Assembly (NCBI RefSeq): GCF_020178975.1
Contig: NZ_JAHXBU010000043.1
Span: 62,001-126,000, forward strand
From: Cesiribacter sp. SM1
Lineage (GTDB): Bacteria > Bacteroidota > Bacteroidia > Cytophagales > Cyclobacteriaceae
Length of the DNA stretch: 64,000 nucleotides
Direction of reading: 5' to 3'
The position numbers and the translations under genes are program-made. This document shows positions 37,025 to 45,931 of the stretch, in pieces. The notes beneath the pieces were generated by a model. It made no database searches. It saw nothing but the letters and a program-made list of their open reading frames with translations, and was not told the DNA's origin. The stretch's first letter is position 1, and the number at the start of each line of letters is the position of its first letter.

Positions 37025-37660
37025 CTAGAAAAGCTCTATGTCATCCGAACTTTCATTTTCTGTTGCCTGCAGGTCTTCGGGCAGTACCAGATCATCGAAA
37101 AGAGAGCGGAATATTTCTCTTTCTGTTTGCATGCTGAATGACTGACAGATCTTTCTTAGCTTTTCTGCACTTAGCTCCTGCTCATCACAGGGCTGATTTG
37201 GCGATTCGATCTGCAGGTACATCCGGCCTATGCTTTTAATCATCTCCTGTATTTCACTTTGAAAGGAGTTATAGTTCTCCTCATGCTGTATGTTCTTTAA
37301 GCTAAGGGCAATAAGCTGCACCTGAATTTCCTGGCGTACCTCGTCATACTCAAGCCGGGCAAACTGTAGCAGTGCCATTGAAAGCTCCAGCAAGCCGGGC
37401 AATACACACACATCCCCTTCTTCTCCATAGAGTGCAAATTCTGTTTCCAGTACTTCCGCAAACTCCCCTACGTGCTGAATCTTCTGGCGGATAATATCAT
37501 GGTACTGCAGCTGCTCCACAATCTTCTGACTGTGACGACCATCAAGCTGTACTGCTGGTTTATTCCGCACCGCTGTTGCCAGGGCACTAAAATCTTCCTC
37601 CAGCAGCTTTTCCAGTCTTACAACCCGCTCCGTAAATTCTTTTTTTGCAAACTTTATCAT
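37025..37660 (-). CDS. Helical chemotaxis protein, candidate CheZ-like CheY-P phosphatase
   Basis: 211 residues, predicted almost entirely helical. QLQYHDIIRQKIQHV contains Asp55 and Gln59, the DxxxQ spacing used by CheZ (Asp143/Gln147 in E. coli) to dephosphorylate CheY-P. The protein ends SSDDIELF, like the acidic/aromatic tail (DDLL..LGF) by which CheZ docks on CheY. The length matches CheZ (214), but the DxxxQ motif is much nearer the N-terminus. It lies two genes upstream of cheY in a tightly packed operon with no CheC, CheX or classical CheZ. The function is inferred from motif and context only; it could instead be a structural chemotaxis protein. Confidence 0.55.
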   Translation of the reverse strand: MIKFAKKEFTERVVRLEKLLEEDFSALATAVRNKPAVQLDGRHSQKIVEQLQYHDIIRQKIQHVGEFAEVLETEFALYGEEGDVCVLPGLLELSMALLQFARLEYDEVRQEIQVQLIALSLKNIQHEENYNSFQSEIQEMIKSIGRMYLQIESPNQPCDEQELSAEKLRKICQSFSMQTEREIFRSLFDDLVLPEDLQATENESSDDIELF

Positions 37661-37668
37661 ATGTGGGA

Positions 37669-39990
37669 TTAGAAAAGCTCCACTGCTACTTTCTGTACAA
37701 ATGCTGTAAATAAATATGTATTCTCTACTTTCACCCGGGTAAGGGTAAGCAAGGCTTCAATCTCCTCGCCACTGGCGCTTATCAGCGGAACCTCCGTGCG
37801 AATATCCAGTGCTTTCCGGCTGCCGTTCTTTACAAAAAACACCTGAGGCTCTCCATCCTGATGCTGAATTTCTATGGAAATAAGCCGGTTGATCTTGCGG
37901 CCTACCACATCAAGGCGCGAGGCAGACCATATTTCTTCGGCAGCATGGTTGAAAAACTCAACAGTGCCCTTTTCATTGAAAGAAACTACGCCATCTACAC
38001 AACCTTCCAGAATAGCCTCATTTTTAGCTTTTTCTGCCGCTATCTCTTCTATTTGCCGCTGCATTTCCTGCCTGGCTTCTGCCAGCCTTTCAGATAGGCT
38101 TGTCTGCAGCGTTTCCAGCTCTGCTGTATACACCCGCAGTTTTTCTTCCTGCACCATTATCTCCTCGGCCTGCGCAACATAGGCCAGTTCTGCATTCTTT
38201 TTTTCGGTAATGTCGCTGGCCAGCATCATTACCTTGTATACATTGCCCCGGTCATTGAGCACCGGCGTAAAAGAGGCCGATATCCAGGTATCTGCCTGCG
38301 TGTTCAGCTTACACTCCAGGTTCTGTGGATTACCCTGCATCAGCACATCCAACAACTTTTTCTTATCACTCTCGGTCCAGTCTGGTATCTGCAGGAGCTG
38401 GAAGCAACGCAGGTTTCCATAATCCTGCTCAATGATGCCTACAACAGCCTGCAGCTTTTCATTGGCACGCAGTACATTACCCTTCAGGTCGAATTCTGCA
38501 GTAAACAAGCTGTAATCTATAGAAGAAAATAAGCCAGTAAACTCCACCTCTTTTTTGCGCATGGCCTCCTGGGTGGCCATAAGCTCTTCCGTGTTCTGGC
38601 GCAGTTCTTCTTCCTGTGCCTGCAGGTGTGCATTGGCTGCATTTGCCTTTGCCAGCAGTTCTTTGGTGTTGTCGGTAGATTTAAGATTGGCCAGTGTAGA
38701 AGCAATACTTTCACTTAGTTTTTTCAGAAATTCAAGCTCATGGGCCTCAAACTCATGAAAAGAGGCAAGCTCCAGTACTCCCTGGAATACATCATTAGCA
38801 AGCAGTGGTAGTATAAGAATACACCTGGGCTTAGCCCTGCCCAGGCCAGAGCCTATGGTAATGTAACCTTCCGGTACATCGGTAATAATAAGCGGATCAA
38901 GCTCCTGTGCAACCTGGCCAATCAGACCTTCTCCGTAGCGGATGGTTTTAGTCAGGAATTTATGGCGGTTCCAGGCATAGGAAGCTTTCAACTCTAGCAC
39001 CTCTTCTTCATGCTCTTCAGCAGTGATAAACAGCGCTCCCTGGCTGGCATTTACAAAAGGAACCAGCTCAGATACCAGTCCCTTACATAAACCATCAAGA
39101 TTCTGGCCCCTTTCCCGCAGCAGCTTTGTGAACTGCTCAATACCCTGGCTGCTCCAGTTTCTGCGGTGTTCGGCCTGAAAATAGTCTTTCATCTTATCGC
39201 GCAGGCCCAGCACTGCATGCCCGAAAACACCACTATTGTAAAGCTGCTCCTCGCTCTGCTGAAAGTTGCCTTCACCAATCTGGGCTGCAGCCTGTGCCAG
39301 GTAGGCGTTCCGCTCGCTATATTGCTGCAGCCTGCTGAACAAAGGATCATATATAACATTGCTCCCGGCAGCAGCAGGTGCTGTTTCTGTAAGCAGACCG
39401 CCTACCTGCTGCTCCAGCTTTTTAAGTGGCTGCAGTAAGTAATGGGTAATAAAATAGCAGGTATGTGCAACTAAACAGATGCACAGAAAGATGCCTGCAC
39501 ATAGAGCCATGAGCCCCAGCTTGCTGTTGCTTTCCAATGCTGTTTCCAGCTGATTTGCCAGACGCAAACACTGCAGCTGCAGCTCTTTTAAAGGGGCTGC
39601 TGCAACACCAGCTGACTGCTGGCCGGTGGCTGGCACTGCCTCCCAATCTACTGCACTAATGTTTTGCCAGCCTACCCGTATTACCTGCCAGTCAGTTCTG
39701 TAATTATCTGCTACTATGTTATTTGCTAAACTGCTTTCTACCTGAGCAATACCGCTGCCGATTTGCCCTGCTACTGCCGGTATTGCTGCCTGTCCGTTTT
39801 TTTGCAGCAGAACAGTAACTGTATTCAAATGCTGCTGAACTTCTTCTATATCCTGCACCAGCACTAAAATGCTTTGTTGCTTTTCTCTTGTCTTGTGCAA
39901 CATAAAAAAGCTCAACAGCACAGCAAAGAACAGGCCTGCCAGGGGCAAGTAAAATTTCCAGAAAATGAAACTTGTACTTTTTCGATTCAT
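37669..39990 (-). CDS. Membrane GAF/PAS sensor protein without output domain
   Basis: 773 residues from the ATG at 39990 (an in-frame TTG five codons earlier is rejected). Membrane segment one (about 9-31), a periplasmic helical region, segment two (~160-183), then a HAMP-like linker, a GAF domain (~280-430, GALFITAEEHEEEVLELKAS region), a coiled coil, a PAS/PAC unit ending ASDITEKKNAELAYVAQAEE, a second coiled coil and a last PAS-like domain (FNEKGTVEFFNHAAEEIWSAS). No kinase, receptor, phosphatase or cyclase domain follows. It is the first gene of the chemotaxis operon, 8 bases before the CheZ-like gene, and may feed a signal into it by protein contact. Confidence 0.85.
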   Translation of the reverse strand: MNRKSTSFIFWKFYLPLAGLFFAVLLSFFMLHKTREKQQSILVLVQDIEEVQQHLNTVTVLLQKNGQAAIPAVAGQIGSGIAQVESSLANNIVADNYRTDWQVIRVGWQNISAVDWEAVPATGQQSAGVAAAPLKELQLQCLRLANQLETALESNSKLGLMALCAGIFLCICLVAHTCYFITHYLLQPLKKLEQQVGGLLTETAPAAAGSNVIYDPLFSRLQQYSERNAYLAQAAAQIGEGNFQQSEEQLYNSGVFGHAVLGLRDKMKDYFQAEHRRNWSSQGIEQFTKLLRERGQNLDGLCKGLVSELVPFVNASQGALFITAEEHEEEVLELKASYAWNRHKFLTKTIRYGEGLIGQVAQELDPLIITDVPEGYITIGSGLGRAKPRCILILPLLANDVFQGVLELASFHEFEAHELEFLKKLSESIASTLANLKSTDNTKELLAKANAANAHLQAQEEELRQNTEELMATQEAMRKKEVEFTGLFSSIDYSLFTAEFDLKGNVLRANEKLQAVVGIIEQDYGNLRCFQLLQIPDWTESDKKKLLDVLMQGNPQNLECKLNTQADTWISASFTPVLNDRGNVYKVMMLASDITEKKNAELAYVAQAEEIMVQEEKLRVYTAELETLQTSLSERLAEARQEMQRQIEEIAAEKAKNEAILEGCVDGVVSFNEKGTVEFFNHAAEEIWSASRLDVVGRKINRLISIEIQHQDGEPQVFFVKNGSRKALDIRTEVPLISASGEEIEALLTLTRVKVENTYLFTAFVQKVAVELF

Positions 39991-40594
39991 GCGCTTTGTT
40001 AGCAATAGCTTTTAATCAAATCTAGGTTATGCATTGTATATTGTTTCAGCTAAGTACAAGTCTTTTGTGATAATTACAGATATACCCTTAAAGCAGCTAG
40101 TGGTAAACCCTTATCCCGCTGTTTACCTGTTACTTTACTTAAATTCTTACACCCACATTTATATAAAGAAAAGCCTTAATATCTTTACATAAGGCATAAA
40201 CCAACCCGGCTTTTATTGGCCTGGTCTATTTATAAAAGCATAGCAGGTATTTGAAAAAATCAAAAACAGCAGAGGCCAACACTGCTCCAAAAATAGAACT
40301 TTGCATATATAAAGCCTGGCCAACAGGCTACGGAAACAGTTCTGTAACTTGCAGTACTGGCAGGGGCAATTGCAAGGCGGGCAGCCAGTGTAAAGACTGC
40401 CTGATGCAAACAGCAACAGATGCTGCCAGACAGCTTAACTGCTATCATGTACCGGCGCTGCATGCCGCATTAGATTGAATGGCTCACAACAGCGCATGTA
40501 GTTAAAATTGTCTGCCTGCTACTGAACTCTTTTGCGTTTCAGGCAGATTATCAGCCGAAAGCCGGCTTACCCAAACCAGGATCCTGTTCTTACC
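39991..40594. other. Divergent intergenic region, chemotaxis operon / PAS kinase
   Basis: 604 bases with no convincing gene. A short cysteine-containing reading frame at 40251-40478 has no start signal or family pattern and is not called. The left part should hold the chemotaxis operon promoter and the right part that of the kinase. No further repeats or hairpins stand out. Confidence 0.5.
40017..40024 (-). promoter_or_regulatory. Candidate -7 box for the chemotaxis operon
   Basis: TAGATTTG on the minus strand matches TAnnTTTG and lies 26 bases before the sensor ATG at 39990. A -33 TTG at the usual spacing is not evident. Confidence 0.4.
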
Positions 40595-43500
40595 ATGAAT
40601 CATACTGCTGCACAGACTAGTAATACCAGTTTAACTTCGCCACTCTCCCTGGATTCATTGTACACCTGCCTTGAGCATATGTCTGATGGCCTGTATGCAG
40701 TTGATACCGGCTGGAACATCACCTACACAAACCGGAAGTTCGGTGAACTGGTAGAGCGACAGGCCAAAGATCTTGTTGGCAGGGGCCTGTGGAACGAATT
40801 TCCCGAAATGATAGGCACGTCATTTTATGAGCTGGCACACCATGCCATGCGTACCCAACAGTTTTCAGAACATGTAGGCTACAACGGAAAAATCAAAAAA
40901 TGGCTGGAGCGGAAAATATATCCCTCTGAAAAAGGGCTGGTGGTTCTTATCAACGATATCACAGAAAAAAAACATGCCGAGCAAAAGGCCATGCAGGCAC
41001 AAAAGGAGCTGGAGGATTTTAAGTCGGCACTTAGTGTAACCTCAATGGTGGCTGTTACCGACACCGAAGGCAACATTAGCTGGGTTAACGATAATTTTTG
41101 CTCCATCAGCAGGTATAATGAAAATGAACTGATTGGCAACAAGCATGGCTTGTTGAATAAAGCAAACCATTCACCTGCCGTTTACACCCAAATTGTGGAG
41201 GCGTTCAGCAAGGGAAAGGCCTGGCAGGGAGAAATGAAGAATAAAACCAAAGATGGTACTCCCATCTGGGTACATAGCACAGTGGTTCCTTTTCATGATC
41301 AGGACGGCAGGCCCAGCCACAACGTAGTTATCTGCCAGGACATTACGGAAAGAAAAAATGCCGAAAAAGCACTGGCAGAGAGTGAAAAGCTGTATCGTAC
41401 GCTGATTGAAAATTATACAGATGCTGTTTTTCTTACCGATCTTAAAGGCATCATCACCAAAACAAACCAGCGTGCCGTAGCTCTTTCTGCTCTTAAGGAA
41501 GAAGACCTGGTAGGGCAAAATGTGCTTCAATTGCTCCCCTCCAGCATTCGCGATAAAATCAGTACTGCACTCCCCATGCTGTTGCAGGGTAAAAGCCTGG
41601 AGCTAAATGCTGTAGTTGATAGCTTTGAGACCCCTTTTAGTGCCGTTTTAGTGATAGTTCCAGTAAAAGTAGAGGAGCAGATCAGGCACTTCTTCATCAA
41701 GTTCAGGGATGTGAGCAAAAAAGTAGACTATGAAAAGGATATTAAGCTGCTCAACGATACTACCCTGGCCCTAAGCACCACCCCTTCCCTTAAAGAAGCA
41801 ACTGCTGTGGTAATAAGGCTGCTGTGCCAGTATGGCGATTTCCAGTATGGTGAATTCTGGATGCCGATGTACGGGCAGCCCTATGTTAAAATGAATAGCA
41901 GCTGGTGGGTGAATGATAGTTTCAGGGTTATGAAGGCTTCTGCTGAATACAGAACCTACGATATGCGAACAGATAAGCCAGGCATACTCGGCTCTAATAA
42001 ATGGAGCTTTTCCGGAAATATGCAGGCAGATCCGACCATCAGAAGAAAAGCAGAGGCCGCCAGCTGTAGCCTTAAATCACTACTTTCAGTTCCCCTGCTT
42101 TACCGCAACAAGCTACTGGGTGTATTTGCACTATTCTCAACAACAGAACGTACCCATCCTTCAGTAGATCCTGACAGGCTGCAGGAGCTGGTGAGCAAAC
42201 TCGGCGGAGAACTGGAAAGAAGAAACTCAACGGAAGAATTAAACCGGTTCTTTAACCTATCGCCGGAGTTGTTATGTATTGTGGGCTTTGATGGCTATGC
42301 CAAGAAAATAAACCCTGCCTTTCTGCAACTGCTTGGCTACACAGAGGAGGAATTGAGCTCGGTAAAAATGCGGAGCCTGGTTCATCCCGAAGACATTCCT
42401 GCGATCAACAATGCCAGGAAAAAACTAAACCAGGGGCTGCCGTGTAAAATTTTTGAAGTAAGGTGCCTGGCAAAGAACGGAGCTTACAGATGGCTCTCCT
42501 GCTCTACGCAATCCCTTAGTGATGAGAACCTGTTTTATGTTACTGCCAGGGACATCACAACACAAAAGATGCAGCTGGAGGAAATAGAGCGCATTAAAAT
42601 AGCCATAGACAATACTTCTGATGCTATTGGCATTGCTTCTGATATGGAGCAACTAATGTACTCCAACCACTCTTTTGAGAGGCTGCTGGGCTGGACAACA
42701 GAAAAGCTGAACGAAATTGGATGGCCAAACATATTTGTGCAGCCCGAACTGCCCTATCAGATTGTAGAAATACTATCAGTAAAAGGTAGCTGGGAGGGTG
42801 ACGTACAGCTTTTCGATACCGCGGGAAACAGCCGCGACTTTAACCTGCGGGCCAATACCTTCCTGGATCAGAATGGAAAAATTAAATATCTCTGTGGCAT
42901 TTTTACCGACATTGCCCAGCAGAAAAAGGCACAGCAGGAGGTTATTAAACTTAGCCAGGCCGTAGAACAAAGTGAAAATGAAATCTATTTCATCAATCCA
43001 AAGAACGGGCAGCTCATCTATGTAAATAACAGGGCACTGGAAAACCTGGGGTACACGGCCGCTGAAATCTTAAAGCTCAATCACTCAGTTATTAACCCGC
43101 ACACACAAAGCTACTCCTTTAGGAAGCACATATACCCGGTACTAAGTGGTAAAAGCAAAAGCATTAGCTGCCAGGCCCTGCACGTTCGTAAAGATGGCAG
43201 CAGCTACCCGGTAGAGATTCAGCTCTCCCGCATAGAACATGACCAGGAGCACTTAATACTGGCAAATGTAATGGACATTACCGAACGCCGGAAAGCCGAG
43301 GATGCCCTGCTCATCAGCAATGAACGTTATCAGCTGGTAACCAAGGCCACCAACGATGCCATCTGGGACTGGGATGTGGCCAAGCAGATCTGCTATTATG
43401 GTGAAGGATATAAAACCATTTTCGGGCATTCATTTGGCAATTCGTATGCCGGCATGGAGGTCTGGATAGAACACATTCATCCCGATGATGTTGCCCGAGT

Positions 43501-44440
43501 AGTTGAAAACTTCCACGCTACCTCGGTTAATAATCTTAAAGAGTGGGTAATTGAATATCGTTTCAGGTGTGCCAATGGCAATTATAAATATGTAAAAGAC
43601 CGTGGCTATGCAATACATAATGCATCCGGCCAGGTAGTACGGATAACTGGCGCACTGGCAGACAACTCAGAACACAAGCTTAGTGAAACGCTGCTTAAGG
43701 AGTTCAACGACGAGCTTAGCAAAAAAGTAGAAGAAAAAACTTCTAAACTGGGCCATGCACTCCGCCTAATGCGGCAGGAGGTAATTGCCAGGGTACGCAC
43801 AGAAGAAAGCCTGCAGCAATCGCTACAGGAAAAGGAAGTGCTCCTCAAGGAAATTCACCACCGTGTTAAGAACAATATGGCTATTATTTCGGGTCTGCTC
43901 TCTTTGCAAACCCGCCATGTAAGCCATCCGGAACTAAAGGTAATGCTCAAGGACAGCCAGGCCAGGATAAAAAGTATGGCACTGATCCACGAATTGCTGT
44001 ACCAGAATGACAACCTGTCCAGGATAGACTTCAAATCTTATATTCATAAGCTGGCAGCAGGTATTTCTGGCTCATTCCTGGATAAAAGCAAAGAAGTAGA
44101 CATTAAAATAGAGGCAGATGAAGCAGAGCTTGATATTGTGCAGGCGGTGCCCTGCGGCCTGATTCTGAATGAACTGCTCACCAACAGCTTTAAATATGCA
44201 TTTGTAAACAAGCAGGCCGGCCAGGTACAGATTATCTTTAAGAAGGGCGATTCGGGATACACACTTACTGTAACAGATAACGGAAACGGCCTGCCCGAAA
44301 CCTTTGACCTTTGCAGCGCTAAAACACTGGGCATGCAGTTAATCAGAAACCTGGCCCAGCAAATTGGCGGTAAATTCAATGTAAGCGGCAATGGTGTCAA
44401 TACAGGTGCATCGTTTAGTATCTTATGGCAGCACGTGTAA
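40595..44440 (+). CDS. Multi-PAS HisKA_2-type sensor histidine kinase
   Basis: About 1281 residues from the ATG at 40595 (a TTG at 40532 is in frame). There are no clear membrane segments, so it is cytoplasmic. I count seven PAS units, most followed by PAC tails such as DITERKNAEKAL, with one GAF domain (~385-545, near WSFSGNMQADPTIRRKAEA) after the third. The kinase core has LLKEIHHRVKNNMAIISGLL (HisKA_2 box, His near 1088) and an HATPase domain (LILNELLTNSFKYAF, VTDNGNGLPETFDL). HisKA_2 kinases often phosphorylate stand-alone receivers; one is encoded 47 bases downstream. Confidence 0.93.
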   Translation: MNHTAAQTSNTSLTSPLSLDSLYTCLEHMSDGLYAVDTGWNITYTNRKFGELVERQAKDLVGRGLWNEFPEMIGTSFYELAHHAMRTQQFSEHVGYNGKIKKWLERKIYPSEKGLVVLINDITEKKHAEQKAMQAQKELEDFKSALSVTSMVAVTDTEGNISWVNDNFCSISRYNENELIGNKHGLLNKANHSPAVYTQIVEAFSKGKAWQGEMKNKTKDGTPIWVHSTVVPFHDQDGRPSHNVVICQDITERKNAEKALAESEKLYRTLIENYTDAVFLTDLKGIITKTNQRAVALSALKEEDLVGQNVLQLLPSSIRDKISTALPMLLQGKSLELNAVVDSFETPFSAVLVIVPVKVEEQIRHFFIKFRDVSKKVDYEKDIKLLNDTTLALSTTPSLKEATAVVIRLLCQYGDFQYGEFWMPMYGQPYVKMNSSWWVNDSFRVMKASAEYRTYDMRTDKPGILGSNKWSFSGNMQADPTIRRKAEAASCSLKSLLSVPLLYRNKLLGVFALFSTTERTHPSVDPDRLQELVSKLGGELERRNSTEELNRFFNLSPELLCIVGFDGYAKKINPAFLQLLGYTEEELSSVKMRSLVHPEDIPAINNARKKLNQGLPCKIFEVRCLAKNGAYRWLSCSTQSLSDENLFYVTARDITTQKMQLEEIERIKIAIDNTSDAIGIASDMEQLMYSNHSFERLLGWTTEKLNEIGWPNIFVQPELPYQIVEILSVKGSWEGDVQLFDTAGNSRDFNLRANTFLDQNGKIKYLCGIFTDIAQQKKAQQEVIKLSQAVEQSENEIYFINPKNGQLIYVNNRALENLGYTAAEILKLNHSVINPHTQSYSFRKHIYPVLSGKSKSISCQALHVRKDGSSYPVEIQLSRIEHDQEHLILANVMDITERRKAEDALLISNERYQLVTKATNDAIWDWDVAKQICYYGEGYKTIFGHSFGNSYAGMEVWIEHIHPDDVARVVENFHATSVNNLKEWVIEYRFRCANGNYKYVKDRGYAIHNASGQVVRITGALADNSEHKLSETLLKEFNDELSKKVEEKTSKLGHALRLMRQEVIARVRTEESLQQSLQEKEVLLKEIHHRVKNNMAIISGLLSLQTRHVSHPELKVMLKDSQARIKSMALIHELLYQNDNLSRIDFKSYIHKLAAGISGSFLDKSKEVDIKIEADEAELDIVQAVPCGLILNELLTNSFKYAFVNKQAGQVQIIFKKGDSGYTLTVTDNGNGLPETFDLCSAKTLGMQLIRNLAQQIGGKFNVSGNGVNTGASFSILWQHV

Positions 44441-44487
44441 TGCAGCCAGCCTTAACCTGCTTTAGCTTTTTTTTCGTACAGTATAAT

Positions 44488-44871
44488 ATGGGAATAGAAA
44501 TACGGAATATACTGCTTGTTGAAGATGAAGCCATTATTGCCATGGCCCTGGCTGCCGACCTGGAAGATATGGGCTATGCAGTAGCCACTGCTGGCAGTGG
44601 TGAGGAAGCCTTTGCCATGGTACAGCAGCAGCTATTTGACCTGGTGCTGATGGATATTCAGCTGGGAGGAAGCTGGGATGGAATAGAAACGCTGAAAAAA
44701 ATTCAGGAAATAGCCGATCCCAGGGTTGTCTTTATAACGGGCAATTCAGAGAGGGGAACTGTAAGCAAGCTAGAGAACCTCAGAACGCATGGTTTTCTGG
44801 TGAAACCGGTAAATCTTACAGATTTGCAGCAATTATTAAAGTCTATTGAACATTCGGTAACGAAAGGCTGA
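44488..44871 (+). CDS. Single-domain response regulator
   Basis: 127 residues from the ATG at 44488, which opens directly onto the receiver domain (NILLVEDEAIIAMALAADL). FDLVLMDIQLGGSWDG holds the phospho-acceptor aspartate, FITGNSERG the switch position and GFLVKPVNL the lysine. There is no output domain. It follows the large PAS kinase on the same strand and is its likely partner. Its last 29 bases overlap the 3' end of the convergent receiver-kinase gene. Confidence 0.93.
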   Translation: MGIEIRNILLVEDEAIIAMALAADLEDMGYAVATAGSGEEAFAMVQQQLFDLVLMDIQLGGSWDGIETLKKIQEIADPRVVFITGNSERGTVSKLENLRTHGFLVKPVNLTDLQQLLKSIEHSVTKG

Positions 44872-45931
44872 TCATCACCCTGGTGCCCCTGCCCGGGATG
44901 CTGCTGATTTCCAGTGTACCGCCGTTTAGGCTTACAAACTCTTTACTGAGGAGCAGGCCCAGTCCTGAACCTTTTTCTTCGTGCAGGCCGGGGGTGGTTT
45001 TAACCATACGGTTCAGCTGCAGGCTATCGAGCTGCTCCTGGCTCATGCCTATGCCTGTATCCGTTACGGTAATAATAACCTGCCGGTTTTTCTGCTCTCC
45101 CCTTATCTCAATGCTACCACCTGTTGCTGTAAACTTAAGGCTGTTACTGGCCAGGTTCAGCAGTACCGAACGCAGCATGGTGCGATCTGACCAAACCAAC
45201 ATATCAGCATCTACACTGCTCACAAGGTTTATACCTTTGTTATTTGCTTTGGCCTGCAGCATTTCCTGTACCTCCTGCACAAGGGTTTGAAGGACCACAG
45301 CCTCTGGCCTTACATTAATACGGTCGCTGTGAATCCTGGCCCAGTCCAGGAGGTTGTCAGCAAACTTATAAAGGTTATCAATGGTGTGGTGAATTTCAGT
45401 GATCATATCATCCACATCTTCCGGAGCCATGGAGGGCCTTCTTTTCAGCAGGGTTCGGGTAGCCAGCGATAAAGCCGCAAGGGGGCTGCGCAGGTCATGG
45501 GCAATGAGGGAGTACAGCTTATTTTTGGTGTTGTTAAGCTGCCTTTCGCGTTTATCGGCTAAATGTTTATAAATGGCCGTTTCAATACTTACCAAAAGAT
45601 CTGCCTCCCGATAGGGCTTTACCATATAGCCATAAGGGAAAACCTCTTTTGCTTTTGCCAGGGTGTCGGGGTCGGCATAGGCGGTCAGGAACACCACCGG
45701 CAGGTAATGCTCCTCCATCAGCTGCTTACCCAGGGCAATGCCTTCTTCTTTTTCCTCCAGGTGTATATCCATCAGTACAAGATCCGGAGTGTTTTCCTGC
45801 ACGGCATCCAGGGCTTCGCGGGCGTTGGCAGCCAGGGCGGTCACCTCAAATCCAAGGCTCTCAAGCGTTTCCTGCAATGATAATGCAGCTATGCCTTCAT
45901 CTTCTACTACTAAAATCCTGGATACGCTCAT
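44843..45931 (-). CDS. Receiver-histidine kinase fusion protein
   Basis: 362 residues. An N-terminal receiver (RILVVEDEGIAALSLQETL, LVLMDIHLEEKEEG with the phospho-acceptor, FLTAYADPDT, GYMVKPYREADL) is joined to a classical HisKA domain (LYSLIAHDLRSPLAALSLA) and an HATPase domain (LLNLASNSLKFTA, VTDTGIGMSQEQLD, GSGLGLLLSKEFV). It has no membrane segment or sensor domain, so its input is presumably phosphoryl transfer to the receiver. Its start overlaps the stop of the HisKA_2 kinase gene by 4 bases, so the two are co-translated and probably form a relay. Confidence 0.93.
   Translation of the reverse strand: MSVSRILVVEDEGIAALSLQETLESLGFEVTALAANAREALDAVQENTPDLVLMDIHLEEKEEGIALGKQLMEEHYLPVVFLTAYADPDTLAKAKEVFPYGYMVKPYREADLLVSIETAIYKHLADKRERQLNNTKNKLYSLIAHDLRSPLAALSLATRTLLKRRPSMAPEDVDDMITEIHHTIDNLYKFADNLLDWARIHSDRINVRPEAVVLQTLVQEVQEMLQAKANNKGINLVSSVDADMLVWSDRTMLRSVLLNLASNSLKFTATGGSIEIRGEQKNRQVIITVTDTGIGMSQEQLDSLQLNRMVKTTPGLHEEKGSGLGLLLSKEFVSLNGGTLEISSIPGRGTRVMISLSLPNVQ

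Noticed and set aside
40251-40478. A cysteine-containing 75-codon frame between the chemotaxis operon and the PAS kinase
   Set aside because: No signal peptide, no known cysteine spacing, no promoter or start context, and a shadow frame on the opposite strand; probably chance.
44488-44871. A longer start for the response regulator at 44425
   Set aside because: It would overlap the kinase gene by 16 bases and add a leader with no receiver-domain homology; the ATG at 44488 opens directly onto the domain.
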